A stretch of 64,000 bases of DNA from Priestia megaterium (GTDB lineage: Bacteria; Bacillota; Bacilli; Bacillales; Bacillaceae_H). The position numbers and the translations under genes were made by a program. Below are positions 25,865 to 36,377 of the stretch, one piece after another; position 1 is the first letter of the stretch, and the number at the start of each line of letters is the position of its first letter. Below the pieces are notes generated by a model. It searched no databases. It saw only the letters and a list, made by a program, of their open reading frames with translations, and had not been told where the DNA came from. Where the stretch lies: contig VTEF01000006.1 in assembly GCA_008180335.1 (NCBI GenBank), positions 253 through 64,252 on the forward strand, read 5' to 3'.

Positions 25865-27322
25865 ATGTCACTATTTGACCGTAAACTTTCAGAACTACAT
25901 AACCTTTTACACAGCAAAGAAGTTCGTGTACAAGATTTAGTAGACGAATCATATAAACGTATTAACGAAGTAGATGATAAAGTAGGTGCTTTTTTAGCAC
26001 TGAATGAAGAGAATGCTCGTGCATATGCAAAAGAATTAGATGAAGCCCTACAAACCAAAAATGAGTTTGGCTTATTATTTGGTATGCCGATCGGCGTAAA
26101 AGACAACATTGTAACAAAAGATTTACGCACTACATGCTCAAGTAAAATTCTAGCAAACTTTGACCCAATCTATGATGCAACGGTTGTCCAAAAATTAAAA
26201 TCAGCAGAAGCTGTTACAATCGGTAAATTAAATATGGATGAGTTTGCAATGGGTTCTTCAACTGAAAACTCAGGTCTTCAGTTAACTCGTAATCCATGGA
26301 ACTTAGATTATGTACCGGGCGGCTCAAGCGGCGGCTCAGCTGCAGCTGTAGCAGCCGGAGAAGTGCCATTTTCACTAGGATCAGATACAGGAGGTTCAAT
26401 CCGTCAGCCAGCAGCGTATTGCGGTGTCGTTGGATTAAAACCAACATACGGGCGTGTATCTCGTTATGGTCTTGTAGCATTCGCATCTTCTTTAGATCAA
26501 ATTGGACCAATTACGAATACAGTCGAAGATAATGCTTATTTACTTCAAGCTATTTCAGGTGTTGATCCAATGGATTCTACATCTGCGAATGTGGAAGTGC
26601 CTGATTATCTTTCAGCTTTAACAGGTGATATTAAAGGACTTAAAATTGCGGTTCCGAAAGAATACTTAGGCGAAGGTGTCGGCGAAGAAGCGCGCCAATC
26701 TGTTCTTAATGCACTGAAAGTATTAGAGGGGTTAGGTGCAACATGGGAAGAAGTATCCCTTCCGCATTCGAAATATGCGCTAGCAACTTACTATTTACTT
26801 TCATCATCAGAAGCTTCTGCGAACTTGTCACGTTTTGATGGAGTTCGTTATGGTTACCGTACAGATAATGCAGAAAACTTGCTTGATATGTACAAACAAA
26901 CTCGTAGTGAAGGGTTCGGAAACGAAGTAAAACGCCGTATTATGCTTGGAACCTTTGCGCTAAGTTCTGGCTATTATGATGCTTATTATAAAAAAGCACA
27001 GCAAGTTCGTACGTTAATCAAACAAGATTTTGAATCTGTATTTGAAAAATATGACGTTATTATTGGTCCAACAACGCCAACGTCAGCATTTAAAATTGGT
27101 GAAAAAACAGATGATCCATTAACAATGTATGCGAATGATATCTTAACAATTCCAGTAAACCTTGCAGGTGTACCAGGTATTTCAGTACCTTGTGGCTTAG
27201 CAAATGGCTTACCATTGGGGTTGCAAATTATCGGTAAACATTTTGACGAAAGCACAATTTATCGTGTTGCTCATGCATTTGAACAGGCAACAGAGCATCA
27301 CAAAGCGAAACCAGCACTGTAA
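25865..27322 (+). CDS. gatA: Glutamyl-tRNA(Gln) amidotransferase subunit A
   Basis: 485-residue amidase-signature subunit that frees ammonia from glutamine. The Ser-cisSer-Lys triad is visible as Lys79 (GVKDN), Ser154 (PGGSSGGS) and Ser178 ([13 protein letters not shown]), in the positions known for the staphylococcal enzyme. With GatB it turns Glu-tRNA(Gln), or Asp-tRNA(Asn), into the amidated form. AAGGAGG lies just before the ATG. Confidence 0.97.
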   Translation: MSLFDRKLSELHNLLHSKEVRVQDLVDESYKRINEVDDKVGAFLALNEENARAYAKELDEALQTKNEFGLLFGMPIGVKDNIVTKDLRTTCSSKILANFDPIYDATVVQKLKSAEAVTIGKLNMDEFAMGSSTENSGLQLTRNPWNLDYVPGGSSGGSAAAVAAGEVPFSLGSDTGGSIRQPAAYCGVVGLKPTYGRVSRYGLVAFASSLDQIGPITNTVEDNAYLLQAISGVDPMDSTSANVEVPDYLSALTGDIKGLKIAVPKEYLGEGVGEEARQSVLNALKVLEGLGATWEEVSLPHSKYALATYYLLSSSEASANLSRFDGVRYGYRTDNAENLLDMYKQTRSEGFGNEVKRRIMLGTFALSSGYYDAYYKKAQQVRTLIKQDFESVFEKYDVIIGPTTPTSAFKIGEKTDDPLTMYANDILTIPVNLAGVPGISVPCGLANGLPLGLQIIGKHFDESTIYRVAHAFEQATEHHKAKPAL

Positions 27323-27336
27323 GGGGTGAGATAAAG

Positions 27337-28767
27337 ATGAATTTTGAAACGATTATCGGTCTTGAAGTCCATGTTGAACTAAAGACACAATCAAAAATTT
27401 TCTCGGCAAGTCCGAATGCATTTGGTGCCGCACCAAACGCAAATACAAGTGTAATTGACCTAGGGTATCCTGGTGTTTTACCTGTTTTAAATAAAGAAGC
27501 TGTTGATTTTGCAATGAAAGCAGCGCTTGCTTTAAACTGTGAAATTGCAACAGATACGAAGTTTGATCGCAAAAACTATTTTTATCCAGATAATCCAAAA
27601 GCTTATCAAATCTCTCAATTTGATAAGCCAATTGGGGAAAACGGCTGGATTGAAGTAGAAGTGAATGGTGAAACGAAGCGCATTCGAATCAATCGTCTTC
27701 ACTTAGAAGAGGATGCGGGTAAGTTAACACATACAGGTGACGGCTATTCATTAGTTGACTTTAACCGTCAAGGTACGCCTCTTATTGAGATTGTATCAGA
27801 AGCAGATATGCGCTCACCTGAAGAAGCGTACGCGTATTTAGAAAAATTAAAGTCTATTATTCAATATACAGGCGTATCGGATTGTAAAATGGAAGAAGGT
27901 TCACTTCGCTGTGACGCCAACATTTCATTGCGTCCAATTGGTCAAGAAAAGTTTGGCACAAAAACAGAGTTAAAGAACTTAAACTCATTTAACTATGTTC
28001 GCCGCGGTCTTGAGCATGAAGAAAAACGCCAAGAAAAAGTATTATTATCCGGCGGCATCATTGAACAAGAAACACGCCGTTTTGATGAATCAACAGGCGA
28101 AACGATTTTAATGCGTGTTAAAGAAGGTTCAGATGATTACCGTTATTTCCCAGAACCGGACTTAGTATCTTTATATATTGACGAAGAATGGAAAGAACGC
28201 GTTCGTGCTTCTATTCCAGAGCTTCCAGACGCACGAAAAAAACGCTATGTTGAAGAGCTTGGCTTACCTGCATATGATGCAATGGTGTTAACTTTAACGA
28301 AAGAAATGTCTGATTTCTTTGAAGCAACAATTGCCGCAGGCGGCGATGCAAAACTTTCTTCTAACTGGCTAATGGGTGAAGTGTCCGCATACTTAAACTC
28401 AAACCAAAAAGAGCTAGCAGATGTGGCGTTAACGCCAGAAGGTTTAGCAGGCATGATTAAATTAATTCAAGAAGGAACGATTTCTTCTAAAATTGCGAAG
28501 AAAGTATTTAAAGAGTTAATTGAAAATGGCGGCAGTGCAGAGAAGATTGTCAAAGAGAAAGGTCTTGTGCAAATTTCTGACGATGCAACATTACGTCAAT
28601 TCGTAACAGATGCATTAGACGCAAATCCTCAGTCAATCGAAGACTTTAAGAATGGTAAGGATCGCGCAATCGGCTTTTTAGTTGGTCAAATTATGAAAGC
28701 ATCAAAAGGTCAAGCGAATCCGCCAATGGTTAATAAAATTCTTTTAGAAGAAATCAATAAACGCTAA
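27337..28767 (+). CDS. gatB: Aspartyl/glutamyl-tRNA amidotransferase subunit B
   Basis: 476-residue kinase and transamidase subunit. It begins [19 protein letters not shown], has [23 protein letters not shown] and [16 protein letters not shown] in the catalytic cradle, and a C-terminal YqeY-like tail (MGEVSAYLN through [13 protein letters not shown]) that contacts the tRNA. It follows gatA by 14 bases with an AGGGGTGAG ribosome site. The presence of gatCAB implies that Gln-tRNA is made indirectly. Confidence 0.97.
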   Translation: MNFETIIGLEVHVELKTQSKIFSASPNAFGAAPNANTSVIDLGYPGVLPVLNKEAVDFAMKAALALNCEIATDTKFDRKNYFYPDNPKAYQISQFDKPIGENGWIEVEVNGETKRIRINRLHLEEDAGKLTHTGDGYSLVDFNRQGTPLIEIVSEADMRSPEEAYAYLEKLKSIIQYTGVSDCKMEEGSLRCDANISLRPIGQEKFGTKTELKNLNSFNYVRRGLEHEEKRQEKVLLSGGIIEQETRRFDESTGETILMRVKEGSDDYRYFPEPDLVSLYIDEEWKERVRASIPELPDARKKRYVEELGLPAYDAMVLTLTKEMSDFFEATIAAGGDAKLSSNWLMGEVSAYLNSNQKELADVALTPEGLAGMIKLIQEGTISSKIAKKVFKELIENGGSAEKIVKEKGLVQISDDATLRQFVTDALDANPQSIEDFKNGKDRAIGFLVGQIMKASKGQANPPMVNKILLEEINKR

Positions 28768-28780
28768 CGAATATTGAATA

Positions 28781-28816
28781 AAGTGTGAGATGAGAGACAG
28801 TCCCCATCTCACACTT
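28781..28816 (+). terminator. Hairpin after gatB, probable terminator
   Basis: AAGTGTGAGATG and CATCTCACACTT form a perfect 12-bp stem. The tail TGTTATG has few T, so it may stop only part of transcription. Confidence 0.6.
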
Positions 28817-28865
28817 GTTATGAATGACAGCTTTGTATATACAGTTTAGGGTTAGAACATACATG

Positions 28866-28894
28866 TTGTATATACTCATTAATTTCTTTATAAT
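28866..28894 (+). promoter_or_regulatory. Near-consensus promoter upstream of dgkB
   Basis: TTGTAT at 28866-28871 and a perfect TATAAT at 28889-28894 are exactly 17 bases apart. The expected start is near 28901, only a few bases before the hairpin at 28907. Confidence 0.75.
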
Positions 28895-28906
28895 ATGCTG
28901 TTGATG

Positions 28907-28950
28907 CCCCCTCGTAAAGTCGTAGAAGAGTTTTAAGAGGGGGTTTTATT
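28907..28950 (+). terminator. Terminator-like hairpin directly after the dgkB-region promoter
   Basis: CCCCCTC (28907-28913) pairs with GAGGGGG (28937-28943), extended past one mismatch by TAAA/TTTT, then TTTTATTT. It would end transcripts from the promoter just upstream after about 50 bases, so it is either an attenuator of dgkB or the end of a tiny RNA. Confidence 0.65.
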
Positions 28951-29026
28951 TGAGAATAGACACGTTATATATGTGTATAATGAAGATAACTATTCGTGAC
29001 AAATTATCATTATTAGGATGATGAAG

Positions 29027-29959
29027 ATGAAAAGAGCCAGAATTATTTATAACCCTACATCGGGCCGTGAAATTTTTAAAAAGAATTTGCCAGAAGTGCT
29101 GCAAAAATTGGAACAAGCCGGTTATGAGACGTCTTGTCATGCAACAACAGGTGCTGGTGATGCCACAGAGGCGGCAAAAATAGCAGTGGAGCGAAAGTTT
29201 GATGTAGTCATTGCAGCAGGTGGAGATGGGACAATTAATGAAGTGGTGAATGGAATTGCAGGTCAAGATTATCGCCCGCAATTAGGCATTATCCCTGTCG
29301 GAACAACAAATGATTTTGCAAGAGCCATCAATGTTCCACGTACAATTGATGGAGCCATTGATGTAATCGTCAATGGTGTCACAAAGCCAATTGACTTAGG
29401 CTGTGTAACCAATGAAGGAAAGACACATCATTTTGTTAATATCGCCGGAGGCGGCCGTTTAACAGAACTAACATATGAAGTGCCCAGCAAATTAAAGACG
29501 ATGCTCGGACAGCTTGCTTATTATCTAAAGGGAATGGAAATGTTACCATCTATTAAACCAACATCTGTTGAAATTGAGTATGATGGCAAATTATTTAGTG
29601 GAGAAATTATGATGTTTTTAGTATCACTTACGAATTCGGTTGGTGGTTTTGAAAAATTAGCACCAGATTCTTCGCTAGATGACGGGATGTTCGATTTAAT
29701 AATTTTGAAAAAAGCTAATCTTGCTGAATTTATTCGGGTTGCTACATTAGCGCTGCGCGGCGAACATATTAATGATCCTCATATCATTTACACAAAAGCA
29801 AACCGTGTTAAAGTTCATACAGAAGATAAGATGCAGCTTAATTTAGACGGTGAGTACGGTGGATTATTGCCCGGTGAATTTGTGAATTTGTATCGTCATG
29901 TTGAAATTTTTGTTCCGAAAGAGACAGCTGAATTAATGGAGAAGAATGAGATCGCCTAA
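29027..29959 (+). CDS. dgkB: Diacylglycerol kinase DgkB
   Basis: 310-residue soluble lipid kinase that phosphorylates diacylglycerol released in lipoteichoic acid synthesis. The signature AAGGDGTINEVVNG is followed by GIIPVGTTNDFARA; LGQLAYYLKG, SLTNSVGGFEKLAPDSSLDDG and LNLDGEYGG complete the family pattern. ATG 29027 (MKRARIIYNPTSG) matches the B. subtilis N-terminus; two more ATGs lie 6-9 bases upstream. The terminator after it overlaps the stop codon. Confidence 0.96.
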   Translation: MKRARIIYNPTSGREIFKKNLPEVLQKLEQAGYETSCHATTGAGDATEAAKIAVERKFDVVIAAGGDGTINEVVNGIAGQDYRPQLGIIPVGTTNDFARAINVPRTIDGAIDVIVNGVTKPIDLGCVTNEGKTHHFVNIAGGGRLTELTYEVPSKLKTMLGQLAYYLKGMEMLPSIKPTSVEIEYDGKLFSGEIMMFLVSLTNSVGGFEKLAPDSSLDDGMFDLIILKKANLAEFIRVATLALRGEHINDPHIIYTKANRVKVHTEDKMQLNLDGEYGGLLPGEFVNLYRHVEIFVPKETAELMEKNEIA

Positions 29960-29974
29960 TTGCGATCTTTTTTG
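29949..29974 (+). terminator. Terminator of dgkB
   Basis: AGATCGC and GCGATCT pair around CTAATT, with T6 following. The left arm is inside the last codons of dgkB. Confidence 0.9.
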
Positions 29975-30016
29975 TTGAGAGTAAACATCGATTAGTGCTT
30001 GGTTTTTGTACTCTTT

Positions 30017-30045
30017 TTGTTTAAAATTCAGCCATATGATACAAT
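30017..30045 (+). promoter_or_regulatory. Promoter of rlmCD
   Basis: TTGTTT at 30017-30022 and TACAAT at 30040-30045, 17 bases apart and 39 bases before the start codon. Confidence 0.65.
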
Positions 30046-30083
30046 CAGTTCAGCATTTTTAAATAAAAAAGGATGTAAGGTAA

Positions 30084-31475
30084 ATGACAAAATTAAAACC
30101 GCCTGTAGAAAAAAATGATTATATAGATGTATCTTTTGAAGATTTAACACATGATGGAGCTGGTGTTGCAAAAGTAAATGGCTTCCCTATCTTTGTGCAG
30201 AACGCACTCCCTGGCGAGAGCGGCCAAGTGAAAATCATTAAAGTGAAGAAGGGGTATGCGTTTGGGAAGTTAGTAACGCATGAACGTGTGAGTGAAAATC
30301 GGACGGAACCGCGATGTCCTGTATACAAACAATGCGGCGGCTGTCAGCTTCAGCACTTAAATTATGAAGGGCAGCTGCAGTTTAAGCAAAAGCAAGTAAA
30401 AGATGTAATGGCACGCATTGGCCATCTGCCAAATGTAACGGTGCACCCAACAATCGGGATGAATGATCCGTGGCGCTATCGAAATAAAGCCCAAGTGCCG
30501 GTGGCCGAGCGAGAAGGCGGCCTGGTGGCAGGTTTTTACCAGCAGCGCAGCCATGACATTATTGATATGGATGCTTGCCTTATTCAACAGCAAGAAAATG
30601 ATGACGTGGTTCAAGCCGTAAAATCAATTTGTGAGAAGTACGGGATCCGAGCGTATGATGAACAAAAACATAAAGGCACACTGCGCCATATTATGGCGCG
30701 TTATGGGCTTGTAACGGGTGAGATTATGGTTGTGCTGGTGACGCGTACATCCGAGCTTCCGCATAAAAAGCAGATTGTAGAAGAAATTGTCCAGTCGGTA
30801 CCAAACGTGAAATCGATTATCCAAAATGTAAACAGTAAGCGTACAAATGTTATTTTAGGTGATCAAACCCATGTCCTTTGGGGAGAGGAATATATTTATG
30901 ATTCAATTGGAGATGTTAAATTTGCGATCTCTGCGAAGTCATTTTATCAAGTAAACCCTGAGCAAACGAAAGTGCTCTACGATAAAGCGCTCGAATATGC
31001 AAATTTAACAGGAGAAGAGACAGTGATTGATGCGTACTGTGGGATCGGTACGATTTCACTCTTTTTAGCGCAAAAAGCAAAAAAAGTGTATGGAGTGGAA
31101 ATTGTACCAGAAGCAATCGAAGATGCGAAGCGCAATGCCGATTTGAATGGCATTGAAAATGCTGAGTTTGCAGTAGGAGAAGCAGAAGTTGTCATTCCAA
31201 ATTGGTACAAGCAAGGCATTAAAGCGGATGTTATTGTCGTTGACCCTCCTCGCAAAGGATGCGATGAAGCATTGCTTAACACGATTATTGACATGAAGCC
31301 CAAGAAAGTCGTCTATGTTTCATGCGGACCGGCAACATTAGCCCGTGATCTAAAAATATTAGAAGAGGGCGGCTATCAAACTTTAGAAGTGCAGCCAGTT
31401 GATATGTTCCCGCATACGACGCATGTGGAGTGTGTAACACAGCTAATTTTAAAAGAAGAAGCAGGTAACCAATAA
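30084..31475 (+). CDS. rlmCD: 23S rRNA (uracil-C5)-methyltransferase RlmCD
   Basis: 463 residues, TrmA/RumA family. An N-terminal TRAM domain (about 8-66) is followed by an iron-sulfur cysteine set at 78, 84 and 87 ([10 protein letters not shown]). The SAM fold contains [23 protein letters not shown] carries motif IV, and [12 protein letters not shown] holds the catalytic cysteine. In B. subtilis the single enzyme methylates both U747 and U1939 of 23S rRNA; the gene follows dgkB there too. That one enzyme does both here is inferred from orthology. Confidence 0.92.
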   Translation: MTKLKPPVEKNDYIDVSFEDLTHDGAGVAKVNGFPIFVQNALPGESGQVKIIKVKKGYAFGKLVTHERVSENRTEPRCPVYKQCGGCQLQHLNYEGQLQFKQKQVKDVMARIGHLPNVTVHPTIGMNDPWRYRNKAQVPVAEREGGLVAGFYQQRSHDIIDMDACLIQQQENDDVVQAVKSICEKYGIRAYDEQKHKGTLRHIMARYGLVTGEIMVVLVTRTSELPHKKQIVEEIVQSVPNVKSIIQNVNSKRTNVILGDQTHVLWGEEYIYDSIGDVKFAISAKSFYQVNPEQTKVLYDKALEYANLTGEETVIDAYCGIGTISLFLAQKAKKVYGVEIVPEAIEDAKRNADLNGIENAEFAVGEAEVVIPNWYKQGIKADVIVVDPPRKGCDEALLNTIIDMKPKKVVYVSCGPATLARDLKILEEGGYQTLEVQPVDMFPHTTHVECVTQLILKEEAGNQ

Positions 31476-31492
31476 GGGTTTACCTGCTTCTA
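31457..31492 (+). terminator. Hairpin after rlmCD
   Basis: AGAAGCAGGTAACC and GGTTTACCTGCTTCT pair with one bulged base; the left arm is inside the end of rlmCD. The T tract is weak. A stronger hairpin lies 130 bases on. Confidence 0.6.
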
Positions 31493-31615
31493 TTCAATTG
31501 TTGGAAGGGAGAAGCGATAGTGAATGCCACTGTCTTCATTGACTTCAATACGATCAATAAGGGGATGTAATCCTTCAACTGCACCCATTCTCTTTCTAAA
31601 AGAATCTCCTTCCTA
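31490..31615 (-). pseudogene. Remnant reading frame, possibly a recombinase C-terminus
   Basis: Between stops the minus strand reads about 40 residues, including LHPLIDRIEVNEDSGIHYRF. This looks like the final strand of a large serine recombinase or a similar protein, where a phrase of the type LIDRIEV...IHYRF is common. There is no ribosome site at a usable distance and the sequence upstream is noncoding, so if it is real it is the tail of a lost gene. Weak evidence. Confidence 0.25.
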
Positions 31616-31620
31616 AATAT

Positions 31621-31678
31621 AAAAAGATCCTCCAATTAAAATGACAATTGTCACTTAACGAGAGGATCTCTTTTTTTG
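31621..31678. terminator. Bidirectional terminator before the chemoreceptor gene
   Basis: AGATCCTC (31625-31632) and GAGGATCT (31662-31669) pair, with A5 before and T7 after, so it works both ways. The long loop contains the perfect 12-base palindrome TGACAATTGTCA (31642-31653). Confidence 0.8.
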
Positions 31679-31762
31679 TTGTTATTATTTTATAGAGTAC
31701 ATTATTTCTTCAGCTGATTGCTTTCCAACTACAACATTCGTTATTTGAGCAGAAACAATCTC

Positions 31763-33823
31763 TTATAACTTAAACTGTGATATCGTTGACTGTAATTTTT
31801 CAGCTAGATTAGCTAGCGATTGAGAGGAGGCGGTAACTTCTTCAACAGCGGCTAATTGTTCCTCGCTCGCTGCGGAACTCTCTTGGCTTACTAGCACACT
31901 CGTTAAGGCTAACTCTCCAATATACGTCGTTGCCTTTAGAATCTCTTTATTTATTAATTCGATCTCGCTGATAGCCGTCGTCACTTCTTGGATCTTATTT
32001 GTTACATTTGTATTTGACGTCCTTATTGTTTCAAATGAAGTGTTTACTTCATTTGTTAAATCCATTCCTCGTTTTGCTTGATCGAGTCCTGAATTTGCAG
32101 ACTCAATTGCCTCTGCCGTTTCATTTTGGATGGACGTAACTAGCTGTGTAATTTCTTTCGACGAACCCTTTGTTTGTTCTGCTAATTTCCTGACTTCATC
32201 TGCTACGACAGCGAAGCCCTTCCCGTTTTCACCAGCTCTGGCTGCTTCAATAGCGGCATTTAACGCCAGCAGGTTTGTTTGTTCGGAAATATCATTAATA
32301 ACAGATACAATGCTCCCTATCTCCTTCGAATACGTCCCAAGATTTTGAATGACTGCATGTATACTTTCTAAAGAAATCAAGATGGTATTCATCTGAATAA
32401 CAATTTTAGCTATTCTATCAGAACCGTCATTTGTTGACACCGTCGATTCTTCTGCTAACTGCGTCATTTCATCAGCGTTGTGAGAAATATGCAAAATCTC
32501 TTTTGACATATTCGTTAAAGACGAATCCATTTTTTGAATTTCGACTTGCTGGTTCTGTGAACCTTCGGAAGTGTTTTGAGCCCCACTCGCTACTTTTTCG
32601 GATGCTAGTGCACTTTCTTCGGAAACAGCAGACAATTCTTCAGCTGATGCTGCTACTTGTTGAGACGACTCGTTAACCTCTTGAATAATGGTTTTAAGAT
32701 TCTCAACCATTTGTAAAAAAGCCGCTCCTAATTTGCCTATTTCATCTTTTGATCTTACCTTAACCGGTACATTTAGTCGGCCTGCTGCAACCTCTTGAGA
32801 TGCCGCGGCCAGTTCAATAATAGGACGACTCATTCTATTTGCGAAAAGGTAGGCTGCTATAATAATGATTAGCAGGGCAATAGTAAGGATTGTTCCTTGC
32901 TTTAGGAGCATGTCTCTTACAGGGGCTAATACTTCTTTTTCATCTATTTCAGCAAGAAGCACCCAGTGTAGTCCATTGATATTTAATGGTGTATAGGAAC
33001 TATAAACGGAAGCACCTCGGTAATCTTTTATGATTTTTGTGTCTTTCTTTCCTTGTAAGGCACTTTTTACACTTTCCGTTTTCACTTCCTTGATGCCGAT
33101 GGTCTTTTCTTTTGAGAACCTGCTGTCAGACCGCATTAAATAATCTTGTGCAACCAAATACGTTTCTCCAGACTCACCCATACCAGACTTCTCTGTCATC
33201 ATATGATCTATCGCTTCATCAGAGATTTGCAGCACCACAACACCTTTTAAGGACCCTGCTTTCATAATCGGAGCTGTTAAAAAAGCTGCTGGAGCGTTAG
33301 ATGGTTCATAATGCGTATAATCAACAATGCTGGAACGATTGCCTTTCCTTGCATTCTGATAGGCTTTAGCTAGATTTGTATTATTATATGGGCCCTTTTC
33401 TAAGTTAGTAGCAAAATCAGCCTCTCTCTCTACTGTGTATACAATATCGCCTTTTGTATCTATTAGAAATAAATCATAATATCCATACGTCTTTATGTAT
33501 TTTTGAAAGAATTTATGGTACTTTCCTTCTGCACTACTGTAAGCTTGAGACTTCACGCCCTCTTTATCGTAGACACTTGTAAATTCCTGCAAAGCATCAT
33601 CGACTACGGACATTTCGGATAATAAGGAAATATGGTTATACCGTTCTTGAAAATATTCTTCCACCTGGGCTTTTTTAATGTCTCTTACAGCCGTTAGTTT
33701 CTGAATGGATGTTTTTTCCAGAGCTTGCTTCGAAGCGAGGAGGCTTTCAACTCCTATAATAATTAGTGGAACAAGACTTAAAATGAGTAGTAATAATAAT
33801 AATTTTCCTTTAATGCTCTTCAC
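31763..33823 (-). CDS. Methyl-accepting chemotaxis protein
   Basis: 686-residue chemoreceptor. TM1 is at about 6-30 ([19 protein letters not shown]). An extracellular dCache-type sensor domain of about 260 residues follows, then TM2 ([15 protein letters not shown]), a HAMP linker, and a cytoplasmic coiled-coil domain. The signalling tip reads [20 protein letters not shown], then [18 protein letters not shown] 33823 is chosen, as AAAGGAG is six bases upstream and TM1 then begins the protein; longer in-frame starts run into AT-rich sequence. The ligand is unknown. No other chemotaxis gene is nearby. Confidence 0.92.
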   Translation of the reverse strand: MKSIKGKLLLLLLILSLVPLIIIGVESLLASKQALEKTSIQKLTAVRDIKKAQVEEYFQERYNHISLLSEMSVVDDALQEFTSVYDKEGVKSQAYSSAEGKYHKFFQKYIKTYGYYDLFLIDTKGDIVYTVEREADFATNLEKGPYNNTNLAKAYQNARKGNRSSIVDYTHYEPSNAPAAFLTAPIMKAGSLKGVVVLQISDEAIDHMMTEKSGMGESGETYLVAQDYLMRSDSRFSKEKTIGIKEVKTESVKSALQGKKDTKIIKDYRGASVYSSYTPLNINGLHWVLLAEIDEKEVLAPVRDMLLKQGTILTIALLIIIIAAYLFANRMSRPIIELAAASQEVAAGRLNVPVKVRSKDEIGKLGAAFLQMVENLKTIIQEVNESSQQVAASAEELSAVSEESALASEKVASGAQNTSEGSQNQQVEIQKMDSSLTNMSKEILHISHNADEMTQLAEESTVSTNDGSDRIAKIVIQMNTILISLESIHAVIQNLGTYSKEIGSIVSVINDISEQTNLLALNAAIEAARAGENGKGFAVVADEVRKLAEQTKGSSKEITQLVTSIQNETAEAIESANSGLDQAKRGMDLTNEVNTSFETIRTSNTNVTNKIQEVTTAISEIELINKEILKATTYIGELALTSVLVSQESSAASEEQLAAVEEVTASSQSLANLAEKLQSTISQFKL

Positions 33824-34109
33824 TTTGTTCTCCTTTCTAAAATATTGTTCAATTATCATAAACACAATGAAATGATCGCGGTACATTAGGCCTACACCAT
33901 TATATAGGCTATTGTGCTTAATAGCACTACAATATTCGTCAAATTTTTCATTTTCTTTTGTAATAAATGTATAGAATTCTATTATTTTTTGTAATAAGTG
34001 CATGGCGTTCCATTTCTCTTTTGCTGCAATCAGCATTTTAGTCATGTAGAGACGCAGTGTTAACTTTAAGTTAAAGACTAATCGCTGACTGCTGGGTAAG
34101 GAATCTAAG

Positions 34110-34146
34110 AACACTTGAATTTTAACAAGAAATTCAAGTGTTTTTT
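34110..34146 (+). terminator. Orphan plus-strand terminator between divergent genes
   Basis: AACACTTGAATTT and AAATTCAAGTGTT form a 13-bp stem, followed by T6. No plus-strand gene precedes it, and it lies about 50 bases before rluF. Confidence 0.8.
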
Positions 34147-34197
34147 ATGCTCATTTCCTCTAAAATAGAGATAGTGAATGAAGAAAGTGAGTTAGAG

Positions 34198-34887
34198 ATG
34201 AGAATTAATAAATATATTAGTGAAACGGGCTTTTGTTCAAGGCGGGAAACAAATCGATTAATTGAGGCAAAACGGATTACAGTTAACGGTGTCACTTGCG
34301 AGGCTGATACGATGGTACAGCCAGGGGATGTCGTACTTATTGATGGAAAAGCAATCCCTCCAAAAGCAGCCCCTGTCTATCTGGCCTTGAATAAGCCTGT
34401 AGGCATTACTTGTACAGCATCTAAACAAGTAGCAGGAAATATTATAGAGTTTGTCAATTATCCGTCTCGCATTTTTCCTGTCGGGCGATTGGATAAAGCA
34501 TCAGAAGGATTGATTTTACTAACCAATGACGGAGAGATTGTGAACAAAATTCTCCGATCAGAACATGGGCATGAAAAAGAATATATCGTCACAGTGGATA
34601 AGCCCGTTACAGAAGCCTTTATTCAACAGATGTCTGAAGGAGTAGAAATTTTAAATTGTAAAACGAAACCGTGTGATGTTTTTCAGATGAATGAATGCAC
34701 GTTTCGAATTATTCTTACACAAGGTCTTAACCGGCAAATTCGCCGAATGTGCAAAGCGCTGGGGTTTAGGGTTTTACAGCTTGAACGGGTTCGGATTATG
34801 AATATCATGTTAGGTGACTTAGCTGAGGGAAGCTGGAGATATCTTACTAATGAAGAGCTTGAGCAGCTTTTTGCCCAATTGAATTAA
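34198..34887 (+). CDS. rluF: RluF-type 23S rRNA pseudouridine synthase
   Basis: 229 residues of the RsuA/RluB/E/F family. An S4 domain at the N-terminus (INKYISETGFCSRRETNRLIE) precedes the catalytic block FPVGRLDKASEGL, with the nucleophile Asp99. The C-terminal GLNRQIRRMCKALGF and LERVRIMNI are typical of RluF (U2604 of 23S rRNA in E. coli). ATG 34198 opens the S4 domain; an upstream in-frame start lies on the terminator and is rejected. The exact target base is inferred. Confidence 0.87.
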   Translation: MRINKYISETGFCSRRETNRLIEAKRITVNGVTCEADTMVQPGDVVLIDGKAIPPKAAPVYLALNKPVGITCTASKQVAGNIIEFVNYPSRIFPVGRLDKASEGLILLTNDGEIVNKILRSEHGHEKEYIVTVDKPVTEAFIQQMSEGVEILNCKTKPCDVFQMNECTFRIILTQGLNRQIRRMCKALGFRVLQLERVRIMNIMLGDLAEGSWRYLTNEELEQLFAQLN

Positions 34888-34943
34888 TTGGGGATGTATA
34901 GGTTGATCAGATGTTAAATAAATGACAAGAAGGATGGAATAAC

Positions 34944-35174
34944 ATGTATTTAACAGTAGAAGAAGCAGCAGATTATTTATCTTTATCTGAATCGGATATT
35001 CAGAAACTTATTCAACAGGGAAAAGTCAGAACTGTTTTTGATGGTGAGCAATATTTATTAAATAAAGAACAGTTTAATACACATTTTGAACAGTTAGAGA
35101 AGTATAAGAAGCAAGTGGAAGAAATATTGAATGAGCCTCTTCCGGAAGATATAGATGTGAAAGACGAAGACTAG
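34944..35174 (+). CDS. Small excisionase-like helix-turn-helix protein
   Basis: 76 residues. The first 50 are a MerR/excisionase-type HTH (MYLTVEEAADYLSLSESDIQKLIQQGKV, then an arm ending in YLLNKEQF), followed by an acidic tail rich in E and D. AAGGATG lies before the ATG. It is followed by its own terminator. In bacilli such proteins are small DNA-binding factors of unknown target; nothing nearby suggests an intact prophage. Confidence 0.8.
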   Translation: MYLTVEEAADYLSLSESDIQKLIQQGKVRTVFDGEQYLLNKEQFNTHFEQLEKYKKQVEEILNEPLPEDIDVKDED

Positions 35175-35180
35175 CATTTC

Positions 35181-35232
35181 AAAGCAGGATATAATCGTGG
35201 ATGTACTATTTACCATTATATTCTGCTTTTTG
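35181..35232 (+). terminator. Terminator after the HTH gene
   Basis: AAAGCAGGATATAAT and ATTATATTCTGCTTT form a 15-bp stem with one G-U pair and end in T5. Confidence 0.9.
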
Positions 35233-35358
35233 TCATAAAATAGGCATCGATTCTGCGAAAAATGTCGAAAAAAGAAAGAAACCTTCTAAAACTGTAGTCT
35301 TTTTGCTCATTCTTTTTATATAATTAAACCATGGTGATAGGTGAGAAGGAGAACTGTT

Positions 35359-36345
35359 ATGGAGCAAAAGAAACAACTTAAGTTAATTGTAATCAGTGCA
35401 ACGATGATTGTTGCTGCTGTGTTCTTATTTATTGTCTTAAAAGCTCAGGGAATTTTAGATAAACAGGTAATTACACCAGTTGAAAACAAAAAGGTGGCGA
35501 TTTTAACAACGGATGTTGTGACAGATCAAAGTTGGGGAAGCCTTGCTTATAAAGGACAGTTGAAAATAGAAAGGAAATTTCCTGCAGCGGTTCAGCTGTT
35601 CAGTGAGGTAAATACGACTGATGCCATGAAAAAGACAATAAAAGATGCTGCTGATAGTGGCGTGAAATTAATTATTGGACATGGCCGCGAGTTTTCAGAG
35701 GTCTTTGCAGAAATGGCTTTGGACTACCCGAATGTACACTTTGCTACACTTCATGGAAAAGCGGTTCATTCCAATCAAACCGTGTATACATTTGACCAGC
35801 GTCATACGGAATATGCGGCAGCATTGGTAGCAAGTGTGAAGACAAAGACCAATAAAGTTGGCTTAATCGACGCGTATGAAGCGAAAGAAAAGAATCCTGG
35901 TTTTGAAGAAGGGTTACACGACGCCAATTCTGATATCACCTTTTTTTACCGTGTTGTAAATAGCCGAGACGATGGGAAAAAAGCAGTCGAGTTGATGGAT
36001 GAGCTAGTAGGTGAAGGAGTCGATGTTATTTATGCAAAAGGAAATGCATATAACCGCGATATTATTAATGCAGCCAAACAAAAAGGTGTCTATGTTATAG
36101 GCTATTTAGATGATCAGTCGTATATGGGGAAAGAGCAAGTGCTAACGAGCGTCGTTAATGATGTTCCTCAAGCTTATGTATCAATTATGGAAGATTTCTT
36201 TAGTAAAAAAGGAATTCCGGCAGGAACAGTGGTTCTTGATGAAAAGGATGGAGTCTACAAGCTAGCACCGTTAGGGCCGATGTACACCAAAGAAGAAAAA
36301 GAGGATATCCAATCACAAATTCAAGCAATCAATCGTAACAATTAG
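35359..36345 (+). CDS. Med/BMP-family membrane-anchored substrate-binding protein
   Basis: 328 residues. A single hydrophobic helix near 8-30 (IVISATMIVAAVFLFIVL) has no lipobox cysteine, so the protein should stay anchored with the rest outside. The remainder is a periplasmic-binding fold of the BMP/Med family (KVAILTTDVVTDQSWGSLAYKGQL, later GVDVIYAKGNAYNRDIINAA). BMP proteins bind nucleosides; B. subtilis Med stimulates comK. ATG 35359 follows GAAGGAG. No transporter genes adjoin it; the next gene, 32 bases on, is a sensor kinase. Confidence 0.82.
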   Translation: MEQKKQLKLIVISATMIVAAVFLFIVLKAQGILDKQVITPVENKKVAILTTDVVTDQSWGSLAYKGQLKIERKFPAAVQLFSEVNTTDAMKKTIKDAADSGVKLIIGHGREFSEVFAEMALDYPNVHFATLHGKAVHSNQTVYTFDQRHTEYAAALVASVKTKTNKVGLIDAYEAKEKNPGFEEGLHDANSDITFFYRVVNSRDDGKKAVELMDELVGEGVDVIYAKGNAYNRDIINAAKQKGVYVIGYLDDQSYMGKEQVLTSVVNDVPQAYVSIMEDFFSKKGIPAGTVVLDEKDGVYKLAPLGPMYTKEEKEDIQSQIQAINRNN

Positions 36346-36377
36346 CGATTAAAGTATGAAAAAAGAAAGAGATGATT

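Noticed and set aside
33907-33935. A sigma-D motility promoter upstream of the chemoreceptor gene
   Set aside because: GCCTATAT resembles the -10 of that class, but no TAAA-type -35 is at the right distance; only a GTGCT/AGCAC repeat is there.
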